DNA of 64,000 bases, taken from positions 80,928 through 144,927 of the forward strand of contig PDHQ01000078.1 in the NCBI GenBank assembly GCA_003339415.1. Reading direction: 5' to 3'. Position 1 is the stretch's first letter. Each line of letters begins with the position of its first letter. Below the pieces are notes generated by a model. It saw only the letters and a program-made list of their open reading frames with translations, had not been told where the DNA came from and did not search any database. The stretch comes from Ophiocordyceps camponoti-saundersi (nom. inval.) (taxonomy: Eukaryota > Ascomycota > Sordariomycetes > Hypocreales > Ophiocordycipitaceae). This document shows positions 45,574 to 55,849 of the stretch, one piece after another. Both the position numbers and the translations under genes were made by a program.

Positions 45574-46887
45574 ATGGCACACTTGAGCAGACGCATCGTG
45601 GAGGCCGATAAGTTTCTGCCAACAGCCTTGAATGCCCTCAAAGCCCAGGCCGTCAGAGCCCCGGCCATGCCGCCCGGCTTCTCGGCCACAGTCGGCCGGC
45701 TTGAGACATTCTCGCTCCCCATCAAGGTTACCGGATCTATCCAGGAAAGGGCCATGGCAAAGGCTATGATGAGTGCCTGGCAAAAGAACGGCATCCTACA
45801 GATCAACATGACGCGCCTACAGCAGCGGCTGTACCGGAACGCTTTAGCGTCGAGCAGACGCTTCTTCGATCGTCCGCTGGCAGAGAAGCAGGCTTGCGTC
45901 GATAGCCGTAGCTACAGCGGATACGTCGCCTCTGGTGAGGAGATGACCGACGGCATTCGTGACTACTCGGAGATTTTCACCGTAACCAAGGACTTACCGC
46001 TGAGTGATAAGAGAGTGCTTGAAGGCTGTCCGTGTCACGGACCTTGTCCTTGGCCGGATAACGACTTTAAAGAAGCTATCAGTCGTTACATGGAGGAGCT
46101 GGGAGCCTGCGGACAGAGGCTTCTCCAGCTGATCGAACTGGGGCTTGACGTGGCTGCCGGATCTTTGACGAGATACACCACCGACGGCTGGCACCACGCG
46201 CGGGTACTGAGGTGAGACACGCATGAGAGCGCGGCGGCCGAAATATTGCCCGGCTAACCTTTGCTTTGACAGGTTCCCGGCAAGACACATGACCAACGGC
46301 AAGGGCAAAAGCGGCCGCGGAATCGGCTCCCATACAGACTACGGGTTGCTGGTCATGGGTTCTCAAGATGAAGTTGGCGGTAAGGATCTTGTCCAAGACT
46401 GACTCTGTCGATTGCCGCCAAGTGACTGATTTTCTCAAGGCTTGTTTGTTAGACCTCCTAGGAAGGGGGAGATGTTTATGAACTGGAAGAAGAGCGCCGC
46501 TGGGGCCATGGAAGACGACGATGGGTGGATGTACGTGCCGCCAGAAGAAGGCACCATAACCGTCTTTCCAGGTAAGGAGAGGAGCAGGAGGCAACTAGAC
46601 GATTATAGACGAAGGCTAACAACCCTGCAGGAGACATCATGCAATACCTGACCAACCATGTGCTGCGGTCTACACCACACAAGGTCGGGCTAAACACGCG
46701 CCAACGGTTTGCATTAGCATACTTTCACGAGCCCAACTTTAGCTCTACCGTCAAGCCTCTCTTCGGTTCCAATGGGGGGAATGAGGAACCCGTGGAGGGC
46801 ATCAACTACGGGACACACTTTACGAACATGTGCTTGCGTAATTACCCGGATCGCATCACGACGCGACGACTGCAGGGAAACCTCTGA
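45574..46887 (+). CDS. 2-oxoglutarate-dependent ethylene/succinate-forming enzyme homologue
   Basis: Four exons, 45574-46211, 46273-46379, 46440-46571 and 46631-46887, 377 residues. From residue 43 (LETFSLPIKVTGS) it follows the bacterial ethylene-forming enzyme (EFE) segment by segment: AWQKNGILQI, SGYVASGEEMT, EIFTVTKDL, GCPCHGPCPWP, RYMEELGACGQRLL, DGWHHARVLRFP, GRGIGSHTDYGLLV, DEVGGLFVRPP, TVFPGDIMQYLT, STPHKVGLNTRQRFALAYFHEPNF, YGTHFTNMCLRNYPDRITT. Metal ligands are H233, D235 and H309; R318 should bind the 2-oxoglutarate carboxylate. EFE converts 2-oxoglutarate to ethylene while hydroxylating arginine. The similarity goes well beyond the general isopenicillin-N-synthase fold. It has about 40 extra N-terminal residues and stops shortly after RITTRR, so it lacks the EFE C-terminal tail. 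Intron 2 ends with an AAG acceptor (46439). Ethylene production is not proven. Confidence 0.88.
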
Positions 46888-47108
46888 TGCTAAACCTTTG
46901 AGTATGAGTTGCTGTGTGTTTAGTGGAACCCCCTATAGTTGTAGGGGATAGCAACTGTTAAGCCGAACCAATATGAAGACGCTATGAGTTGACGAGCCAC
47001 ATGGCCAGGATGCAACTAGGATATGTAATATAAAAATTGATAAACCAGCACTGGTTATCACGTCGTGTTTTTTTTTATTATAATCAGGCTTGCCTTCCGG
47101 CATCATCT

Positions 47109-47663
47109 TCAAGATTCCTTGTCTCGAGCCGCGATCGGGAGAGTAGTGTAATTAACTTGCTCGCACTTGACCCAGCCATCAGTAGGCGCATCGACTGATT
47201 CGGCTCTAACACAATTCATCCCTGCACTTGCATCTACTTTGAAGAAAGTTTTCTTTCCAGGGCAGGTCCAGTAGTATTTGACATGAAGCAGGTAGGTTAT
47301 CCGGTTAAAAGAAAACTCAGCCGAATGACCTGATGGTAGACCCGAACAAGGATGGTATACTTCGGGTCCAAGCAAGTCCAAGGATGAGCAGTTGGCTGGG
47401 AAGTTGACAGCCGGGTTCCAGAGGGTAAAGGTAATATTCTGCTTGAACCAATGTCTCGAACGGCCTTCGAGAATTTGATACCTTGGATGAGGAGACCAGA
47501 TCGGCACCTTGTAGTAGCTCCCCTCGAAGTCAAAGTTGAATGCTGCGAGGCTTGAGAAGGAATCGCAGTTACTTTTTGTTAAGAAATCGGGAGGATGAGC
47601 AACGGAGCCTGAGATGAGTATGGAGATGGTGAGGAACGCTGCAAGACGATTCGGAAACCACAT
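47109..47663 (-). CDS. Small secreted six-cysteine protein, unknown function
   Basis: Single-exon frame of 184 residues. A signal peptide covers about residues 1-22 (PNRLAAFLTISILISGSVA). The mature part has six cysteines (KSNCDS, PANCSS, YHPCSG, YWTCPG, MNCVRA, VKCEQ), N-glycosylation sequons (NIT, NCS, NYT) and a beta-rich pattern: FNFDFEGSYYKVPIWSPHP, FTLWNPAVNFPANC, FSFNRITYLLHVKYYWTC, FFKVDASAGMNC. The general pattern resembles small secreted beta-sandwich proteins of plant- and insect-associated fungi, but I do not assign a family. It is convergent with the EFE-like gene, 221 bases away. Confidence 0.68.
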   Translation of the reverse strand: MWFPNRLAAFLTISILISGSVAHPPDFLTKSNCDSFSSLAAFNFDFEGSYYKVPIWSPHPRYQILEGRSRHWFKQNITFTLWNPAVNFPANCSSLDLLGPEVYHPCSGLPSGHSAEFSFNRITYLLHVKYYWTCPGKKTFFKVDASAGMNCVRAESVDAPTDGWVKCEQVNYTTLPIAARDKES

Positions 47664-48776
47664 TGTGCGAAGCCTATCGATGGAGACTGAGATGCTGCAT
47701 GAAGAGGAAGAATAGAAGAGGATCTATGTGTTTGTAATTGTATGGGACAGACAATCAGCAATAACAGTAAGCTAAGAGAGGAGATTTACCAAGAACTAGG
47801 AAGGGAAAAGGGGAGAAAAGACCGGCGAGTGGAACCAGAATCTGCACAAGTACAAGTTTAAAATGTTGAAAGGCTGTGTAGCTTCAGCAGCAAAAATGCG
47901 TACAAGATACCAGCTTCTCTCCCTGGTCACCGCTATACGAGACTGGTAGTAGTGGTAAAGAGTGAAATCCGTGGGAACTCATCGATGCAGACTAGAGTAT
48001 GAAGAGTTGCCTCCCGTCTGCGATCCGTGCTATCGTCTTACGACCGTGACTTGAACTACAGTCCTCTGTGTCGTGTTGGGAAAAAAAGTCAACTCCTTTT
48101 CGGTTGCAATGTCGACGTCGTCATACATGCGGCTCGTGTAAGAGGACAAGGAACAAGCGGATTCACTTAAGAAAACGGTAGTCACTTCTCGATGATCGAC
48201 GATGGCAATGTGCCAAACGTCGGCATGGACTTCCAGTTGGCGGTATTGGAGGGCTGCTTTTACGAGATGACGTTGTCGCTCGCCAAGTTGTTCCACTTAG
48301 AGTGTCACTGCCGATTTGTGCTTAACATTAAGAAGCAGCAGAAAGAACATGTCTCTTCTGATCGCCGGACGACTGAAACGCTGCACGTCCGAACAACTCG
48401 CGAAGAGTTCGCAGGCTATTTCTCGTTGGGCTTCAACTATCAAGCTGCACTCGCATGAACGGTTCAGTGGATAGATGCCCATAGGCTACAGAAAACGTTA
48501 GCCTTCAGCACCCTGGGAGCGGATGTCGGTAAGAATGCCGCAGCCAATATCTCTGACTTGCGGCGACGGGCAGCGTCTTCAGCTGAGAAGGTGGGCAGGA
48601 TGATGGAGGTGCAGATGGTGCTGGCTGGCTGGCTGAGCATATATTGTCTTACCTGCAGATTGATCAGGGGTAGATGTAAGCTTCCCCAAGCAGCAAGACT
48701 CATCATAAGCAGCCCTCCCGCCGGCTCCTCCGCCTATAGAGCCGGAAGCATCGCTCGCCTTGTTCCGCCAGTAGCC
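47664..48776. other. Divergent upstream region before the HeLo gene
   Basis: 1.1 kb between the secreted gene and the HeLo-domain gene. Frames at 48030-48296 (minus) and 48192-48458 (plus) overlap each other and have no recognisable features. The HeLo frame is open upstream of its chosen start, but that extension is not conserved-looking. Confidence 0.55.
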
Positions 48777-50324
48777 ATGGCGCTGGAATTCCAGATCGGA
48801 GCCGCCGGCCTAGGTCTCGGTGCCTTCAGCACAGCACTGGATCTGCTCTCATCCTGTTCCACCATCTACAATCTATGGAAGTCAGCCGAAGGCCTAGACG
48901 TTCAGCTCGAGACGCTCCGCGCATTCCTCATGCTTCAGCAAGCGCTTCTCGAACAATGGCAGAGGGATTGGCTAGACGTCTCTATCTCGGACCCCCGTGC
49001 CATCAACAGACGACTGCTTCTAAAGCAGCACGAACCGACGGTCGAGCGTACGCTTAGGACTGTCCAGCAGCTTCTTGGGGGACTGGAACCGCTGAGAGAG
49101 ACTGCTTGCGGCTCACAGAAGAAGAATCTCTCGGCAATGGAACGCTTGCAGTGGCTGACGCGTGAGGCATCGTCGAGCGAAAAGGTGTTGGCTGATATAG
49201 ATACACTTCTCTCGTCACTGTACAGACTCTTTCCCGTCTGGACTCCGAACCCGGATGCGTCGGCCGCTATCGTGGCGCTCGAATACATCCCCGGCGTTGT
49301 CAGCACGCCCGGGTCGACACTGAACAAAGCCATCAACTTGCGCCAACTACGCCGTGGGTTGGATCAAGATCTGGAGCAACGTGCTCTTGGCTTTCTTCAA
49401 TCTATGCCCAACACAGAATTGGACTTGGCATCCAGCCAGGTTGAGATTATCGAGCACGACTCTACTACAGCCGGCTTACGGAGCTTCGGTCTTCTGGACA
49501 AGGCAAGCAAGGTCATGATAGAATGGAAAAAGTACGATTCTAGCTGGCGAGGACAAAAGGGCATCAGGATGAGGGGGCGAATCCGCAACATCGCGCAGTT
49601 CCTGCATGCGGACTCTAAGCCAGACGAGCTGCTCACTCCTCGATGCGTTGGAGTCTTCGACGATGTAGAGCACAGCCGCTACGGTTTCGTCTTCTCCCTG
49701 CCAGCCGACGCCGGCGGCAAGATCGTGTCGCTGAAGCAACTCCTCGACCATAAAACGCCCGAGACGCTCCCGAGCCTGGAGGACCGCTACAGGGTTGCAT
49801 ACCACGTCGGGCTCTCTCTCGCCATGCTTCACACGGCCGGTTGGCTGCACAAGAGTATCCGCAGTCACAACGTTTTGTTTTGCGTGCGAAACGGCCGTCC
49901 GGTCTGGAGAAGGCCTTACCTCGCTGGCTTCGACTTCTCCAGGCCGGACGCGGTGGACGAGTCGTCGGAGAAGCCCGATCAGAGCGCACGTTTCAACCTT
50001 TACCGCCACCCTTTGGCACAGGGTTGTCCGGGAGAAAACTACCGCAAAGGATTCGACGTCTACAGCTTCGGTGTCGTCCTCGTCGAGCTCGGGCTGTGGC
50101 GCTCGGCCTGGAAGCACTGGGTCGATGGTATGACGGCAACGGTTTACAGAGATTGTCTGGTGGCTAAGTCGAGGGATTGGCTGGCTCACTCTATGGGAAA
50201 CCTGTTCCAGGACGTGGCTTTAAAGTGTCTCACAGGCGAGTTGGAGGAGAGGAAGGGTCCCATGCAGCGAGTATTTTGTGTAGAAGTGGTCGAGCTGTTA
50301 GGCAGACTAGTTGCAGATATTTGA
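48777..50324 (+). CDS. HeLo-domain protein with a C-terminal pseudokinase domain
   Basis: Single exon, 515 residues from ATG 48777. Residues 1-130 or so have the features of the HeLo domain: a hydrophobic glycine-rich N-terminus (FQIGAAGLGLGAFSTALDLL), then SSCSTIYNLWKSAEGLDVQL, ETLRAFLMLQQALLEQWQ, and further helices (ERTLRTVQQLLGGLEPL, ADIDTLLSSLYRLF). HeLo is the membrane-targeting, cell-death-inducing domain of HET-S. From about residue 230 a kinase-like fold follows (KVMIEWKKYD, YGFVFSLPAD, YRVAYHVGLSLAMLHTAG) and ends with FDVYSFGVVLVELGLWRSAW. The catalytic HRD is replaced by HKSIRSHNVLF (about 358-368) and DFG by AGFDFSRP, so catalysis is unlikely. The order helical killer domain then pseudokinase is that of mammalian MLKL. 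It is convergent with the kinase-ankyrin gene. An active but highly divergent kinase remains possible. Confidence 0.82.
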   Translation: MALEFQIGAAGLGLGAFSTALDLLSSCSTIYNLWKSAEGLDVQLETLRAFLMLQQALLEQWQRDWLDVSISDPRAINRRLLLKQHEPTVERTLRTVQQLLGGLEPLRETACGSQKKNLSAMERLQWLTREASSSEKVLADIDTLLSSLYRLFPVWTPNPDASAAIVALEYIPGVVSTPGSTLNKAINLRQLRRGLDQDLEQRALGFLQSMPNTELDLASSQVEIIEHDSTTAGLRSFGLLDKASKVMIEWKKYDSSWRGQKGIRMRGRIRNIAQFLHADSKPDELLTPRCVGVFDDVEHSRYGFVFSLPADAGGKIVSLKQLLDHKTPETLPSLEDRYRVAYHVGLSLAMLHTAGWLHKSIRSHNVLFCVRNGRPVWRRPYLAGFDFSRPDAVDESSEKPDQSARFNLYRHPLAQGCPGENYRKGFDVYSFGVVLVELGLWRSAWKHWVDGMTATVYRDCLVAKSRDWLAHSMGNLFQDVALKCLTGELEERKGPMQRVFCVEVVELLGRLVADI

Positions 50325-50507
50325 TGCGCGACTTTCTCGATATGAGTTATCAGGTTGTGAAGCAAGTAGGGAACCGTCAAGAGACTCGAAATTCGAGCAG
50401 CGACATTGCAGTCAACACTATTCTAGAGGCACGAAAAGAATGTCTAGTAGGTACCACACTGTTACAGGTAAAACTCCTTACATGGTCTAGCAATCTATAG
50501 AAGACTA

Positions 50508-53500
50508 TCATGATTCCTTACAATTCTCGCCTTCCCTTGTATTCCCTGCATCACTCGTTGATGATTCCTTAGCGGCACCGGAGGACAAGCCAGCTTCTAC
50601 CCCTGGCTTCGCTTTCTTCTCCTTCAGGCGTGCTACAAGCCAATCGCAATCTCGGTAACTAGGATCGGCTTGATGCCATTCAGGAAAGCAAAACGTCCTG
50701 GCTTCTGCTCCGTAGCTTTTCAGAAGCGACAACACCTCCGAGGTATTCTCGTTAATAGCCCGAAGCGCACGTCCAACCGCCAACTTGTCGTGATAATCGA
50801 CGTCGTCAAACGTTGGCAAGTTCTCCGGGAAGCAGTAACGCCGGTACAGTAGGTCCAGCGGCGTACGTCCAAGCTCGTCGATTACGTTTGCATCGGCCTC
50901 TGCCTCGAGCAGTTTCCGCACCACACCGTAGTCGCCGTTCTCGACTGCGATTCCAAGCGGCGTCATTAAATAGGGACCGCAGGTTGAATTGACATGCGTC
51001 TTTTTGTTGTACTTGCGAAGAAGCTGAGTAACTAAGATGGTTGTGATCTCAGCCCGCTGCGTAGACGCTTCGGACGTGTATGACGTTGCTAGGTGGAAGA
51101 CGGAAATATCGTCGTTGTCGTTGCGCCCAGCGATGAAACCATCTCCACCGTCTGGTCCGTCTGGCAGGTCGAGCAGGAACTTGACTCGGTCTAGGGAGTT
51201 CCATGTATGCTTCGACAGCATGTCACCGAGAACGGTTCTACCATGTTTGCCTGCCATTCGATCGCGATCTGCCCCGGCATCGAACAGTAGCTTGGCGACA
51301 TTACTGTTCCGGCAGTAGACAGCAATCTGGAAAGCACTCGGAAGTGCTGAATCTGCTTCGGGATCGACGGAGATACCAGCGTCTAGAATGACGCGGCTGA
51401 AGAAGGTGTCGTCGTTTTCCTTGGCTGCTCGCTGTAGGGGCGTCATGCCATCTTGATCACAGCTAGAGAGACTTGCCCCAGCCTCTATGAGCGCCTTGAA
51501 CATGGAGCGATCCCTGTGAGTGATGGCAAGGAAGATGGCTGACCCTCCGCTGGATAAGGCGCCGCAGGTAGAGTCGATCTCCTTGGCGAACCCGAGCTTA
51601 AGGCCGGATGCCATGACATCGGCGCAACAAGAGTGATAGGCCGTGGCAAACACGGCCGGCATCTTTGCGCCACGACTCTGCAGGACCCCATCTGTGCTTG
51701 CACCGTTCTCTTTGAGTAGCGAAAGAGTCTCATAGGTCTTCTGTTCGAACCCCATGCCGTGCTGCCTCATCCGATCCCATCGTGATCTTGAGCCAAGGAC
51801 ATAGAAAAGGGGCGTGATCAGGACAGGCATGTCTTGAACCATCGGCCGAGACTTGTCTACCTCGGAACGAACCGCCTCGATTGTCAAGAGGGCTGAGAGA
51901 GCGGCCGAATTGCAAAGACTAGAGGCGAGCTCGAGAGCATTGAGGTCCCAAGTCCCTCTGTCGGGTTCTGCTCGCAGCGTTGGATCACATCCGAATCTGC
52001 TCAAACCAAGTATCGCAGAAGGGTTATCGAAAGCAACAGCCCAATGTAGCGGAGTCCATCTGGCGCGGCCGAACTGAACTCGTTGCTCATGGTCCGATCG
52101 GTAGAGCGCCGGGCCGATGGCGTCCACGTCAGCGCCATTATCTACTAGAAGCTTCGCCATAGTTTCATATTGCTCGCCGAAGAAGCGGCTTGACCAGTGC
52201 AGTGGGCGAGCCCCCTGTTCGTCGCCGAGATTGGCGTTGAGCGGGGAGACGAGAGCTTTTGCTGCCCGGATACTGCCCAGCCTGCACGCTATCAAGAGGG
52301 CATGTTCTCCCTTGTTGAACCGTGTAACGAGCAGACTGTCATCGAGCTTGAGGCACTTGCGAATCACTTCGTCATCGTCCAAGATGACGGCACTCAGGAG
52401 AACAGCCTTTAGCTGGTGACTAGGGGTGTCGTCCTTAGGAATTGAGGAAAGTAGTTGAGCATCATCGATAATGCCTTCGGTAGCAGCTCGGAACTCCTTT
52501 CGATGAAGAACTTCGGAAATTGCCGGAACAGCATCAGGATCCAGGCTTCGCAACTTGGACAAGGCGGTGACATTGCCAGCCTCGGCCGACTGCTTAAGCC
52601 AGGCCATCCAGGTTTCCCCTGAAAGATTCACATCTTGGGATGTCCCTGTCTGGTCTGAAGAGAAGCAATTGATGAAGATTGTTTGCGCCTTTTCCTCACC
52701 CAATACAGCGGCTTCAAGCACGAGTCTAGAAGCCTCCTTCAAGTCGAACTCTACTCCCACACTATTCGCATAAACGCTGGCAAGGCTAAATGCCGCTTTC
52801 CTCTTCGCAAGTGTGTCTGCAGTCGTATCGTGCAGCTGGCGTAAGCTCTGGACAGCGGCCTTTTGTACTGACCACGGCATCTTTTGAAGAACTCCGTGAA
52901 AAATGGAGAACTGGGAAACGCAGCATGATTAGACGAAGCAGGAAGATATAGTGACGGGGTTGCACTTACATCCGGAATAAGATCGTAACCCTGGCGTAGA
53001 GGCAGCTCAGGTGAGAAGGGAGATTGCTTCCTGTTCGTGTTAATAGTGAGAATCAACACCGACTCAAAGCAATGAGTCATTATTTAAACGTACAAGTCGT
53101 CCAGCGAAACCGTAGAAGGACCAATATTTGGAATCAGCCCGATGCAGTCGAGAAGCTGCTGGCAAAGCCGGGCCACAGGCAAGGTTGGAGGGTTTTCCTG
53201 AGAGAGTTGCCAAATTTGTGACACCTGCGTCTGGCCTCGTGACCGGAGCTGTTCGGAAAGAACTTCAAACATGGGTATCTCCAACTTGGCAGCGGTGTCG
53301 ATGAAGCTGTCAAGAAGAGTCTGCGTGAATCTCGCAATCACAGCCAGGAACTGGTTAGTTAGGTCTGAGCCGACTGATAGATCTTGCCCCTCGAGTGTTT
53401 GCATCATAGCCCGGATGACGGTTATGAGACTCTTGACTAGACTGGCCTCGCCGCTGTTGTTAGCTTCACTACTTCTCGTCGCCACCTCAAGTATCGCAGA

Positions 53501-54658
53501 AACCTTTTCCGCTGTCGACTTGTCGTAGTTGTGGGCGCCATCACCTCCACGGCTCTCTAGAAGGCTGAGATAGAAGACGATGGTGGACATGTCGTGGAGG
53601 CGTTGCTTCGGCTCTGGTTGAAGTGAATATAGAAGTACCTTGCAGAGAAGAAGAAGCGGATATGGCTCTCGCCCCGGCCCAGTCAAGAGAAGATTAAGCA
53701 CCAGCGTAGCCGGCATCAGTCCCGACACCTTCATCTTGCGAAAGTCTTCGGAGCTGGCGACTGGGGCATCTGGGCCCTGAGGATAGTAGGCTGTTCCCTC
53801 CTTCAGCACAGAATGGAGAAGAAGGCCATAGCAGTAAATGTCAAGCTTCTTGGCATGTTCGGGATCCAGCTGTCCGTGATATGACTCCGGAGGACAATAA
53901 ATCTCCGTGTGACCGAGTAAATGCGAGTCACTTGTGACCAGAGAAAAGCCAAAGTCGGACACTTTGACAATGAACTTGCGGGTCGGATGGTCACAAACAA
54001 GCATGTTCGACGCCTTCACGTCGCCGTGGACGATGCCGCAGGAGTGCAAGGCTTCGATGCCCCTGGCAGTGTCAAGGGCAATATCGATCTTCTCCTCCCA
54101 TGAGTGACCATGTCCATTCTCTTGGAACGTCTTCAGGCTACCAAAGGCCGCGTACTCGAGGACTAGGGCGGGTAGGATCACAGGCTGCTCGGCGTCACCG
54201 GCGTCGTGGTACATGACTGCAACCAGGTCGATGACGTTGGCGTGGCTCCGAATAGGCGGGTAACGAAGCACCTGCAGCTCCATGGCAATCTCGGAGAAGA
54301 CCTCCGGGCAGTCTATGCCGTGTGAGCAGGGACGAGGATGTTTGACGACGACAAAGTCACGTCCTCGAAGCAGGTCATCCGCGAGTCGAAGGGGGAACGA
54401 GGACGACTTGACTTTTCGGACATCGAATGAGCCACCTCTTAGAGAGACATCTTCCAGGTCGGGGGCGGCATTGGTGAGAACTGGATGAAGGCCCAGGCGT
54501 TCGTCTTCGTTGGAAAAGCATATCGCGAGGAAGGCGGCCAGGTTTGGGCACCTAGAATACCGGTCATAGGGTTGCAAAGTCTGATCCGTCTCAGTCGGTC
54601 TGTCGTTTTCGAGGGGCTCGTGGCGATTGCGAAACGTGAGCGAGCTGGAAAAGTCCAT
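50508..54658 (-). CDS. Protein kinase fused to Sel1-like and ankyrin repeats
   Basis: Three exons, 54658-53094, 53030-52970 and 52910-50508, 1342 residues; both introns are standard (GTACGT...AACAG and GTAAGT...CCCAG) and join the two large frames without a phase break. Kinase domain about residues 75-375: VVVKHPR (K106), LVLEYAAFGSL, catalytic HGDVKASN (H211, D213, N218), DFG at 235-237 (VSDFGFS), YCPPESYHG, KKLDIYCYGLLLHSVL. A helical linker follows. Exon 3 begins with a Sel1-like repeat (AFSLASVYANSVGVEFDLKE, LEAAVLGEEKAQ). At least eight ankyrin-type repeats follow, e.g. HALLIACRLGSIRAAKALV, RPLHWSSRFFGEQYETMAKL, TPLHWAVAFDN, TPLQRAAKENDDTFF, TPLGIAVENGDYGVVRKLL and TPLDLLYRRYC. Kinase motifs are intact, in contrast to the neighbouring HeLo pseudokinase. 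The ankyrin array may sense a ligand. The frame 5' of ATG 54658 has only a TTG. Confidence 0.85.
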
Positions 54659-54993
54659 GTTGTTATGAGTCTGGTGCTTATACAAGAGCTCGGTTAAGAC
54701 AGGCGAAGGCAGTCAGCTATAAGCTGTCGCCCCCAAGCCGAGGCCTCGCTCAGCCCCAAAACCATCCCTGTACAATATTGATGCATGTCATGCGATTTAT
54801 CATGCCGTCAGCTCGGCGTTCTCGAGCTTCCGGAATTGCAGTCCAGCCTCGAGGAAGTCGAGAATTAGCCGCACCATACGGAGTACTACTCCTAGAGTCC
54901 TGGTAGCTTTCGCACCACCACAGCCCTGGACCATTCACGTAATCGCCTGAGAAACAGGAACCCCTGTCTGAGGACGAATGCAAGGACGCAAAG
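54659..54993. promoter_or_regulatory. Head-to-head promoter of two kinase genes
   Basis: 335 bases between the start codons of the kinase-ankyrin gene (minus) and the third kinase gene (plus), suggesting co-expression. No specific element was recognised. Confidence 0.5.
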
Positions 54994-55845
54994 ATGGTGC
55001 CGAATCTGCCTCGTCGTATCTCCAAGTTCAAATTTCTTTCTCGTGGAGCAACTGGATGGGTGTTCCAAATCGACAAAGACGTCGCCCTCAAGTACGCTAG
55101 GGATGATCGCACGGAGGCTTTCAAGCACGAGAACGACACCTATGATGTACTTGAAAAGCACGAACCGTCTCCCTACATTCTCCAAAGCTTCCTACGCGTT
55201 CCCGGTGTAAACTTTTTACCCCTCATGTGTGGCGGTTCCTTGGAGAAACGAATCAAGGACAATCAGCTACGCGACAGCTTTGGACATTTTGTCCAAGTAA
55301 CACACAAGGAGCCACTCCATGTGGTCGAGCTGTGGACCATAGAACTAACTGGTGCGGCAGCCTGGCTGGAGTCTCTGGGATTAGTACATGGGGACCTGCG
55401 GCCCGCAAACCTACTGCTTGATAGCAACGATCATCTCAAGCTAGCTGACTTCGACTGCGTCGCCATTATCGGGTCTGAGTCGCAAGGCAACGCGCCGCCG
55501 TGGGCTCGCTTGCAGGGAGATGAAGCTGGCGCTGCGATGGGCACGTGGGTAGAGAACGGAGCAAAGACTGAACAGTTCGCCATCGGCTCCATTCTCTATA
55601 CTCTAACCCGAGGCCACCAGCCATACGAAGACGAAGGACACGGGCCCACGATTGTTCAGCGACTCCAAGACATGGACTTTCCTGACCTGGCTGACGATCG
55701 CTTGGATAAGATTAATTATCGGTGTTGGACGACGTCTTACTATATAGGTAGTGAAAGAACTGGCCGAAGAGACGGCAGGTTTAGAGTGTGCGAGTACTCT
55801 ACCCCAGGCGACTATGTTAAATATTCAGTATATATAAGGGATTAG
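54994..55845 (+). pseudogene. Protein kinase-like gene with a probable C-terminal frameshift
   Basis: The frame gives 283 residues: glycine loop SRGATGWVFQI, VALK lysine at 33, LVHGDLRPANLLLD (H132, D134, N139), LADFD (152), GTWVENGAKTEQFAIGSILYTLTRG and the late-lobe segment QRLQDMDFPDL...INYRCWTT. These fit a fungal kinase-like family of about this size. After TTSYYI (about 55748) the frame becomes Arg/Gly/Tyr-rich and unfamiliar, while the next frame reads VVKELAEETAGL, the kind of C-terminal helix expected after CW in this family. A one-base insertion near 55748 would explain this. The gene ends at the border of the RIP-mutated block, so recent damage is plausible. A mis-assembled base or a functional short tail are alternatives. 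LADFD instead of DFG may reduce activity. Confidence 0.6.
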
Positions 55846-55849
55846 TTTA

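Noticed and set aside
53084..54658. Kinase frame and ankyrin frame as two separate genes
   Set aside because: Two standard introns join them in frame through a 61-base exon, and the ankyrin frame lacks its own promoter-like spacing.
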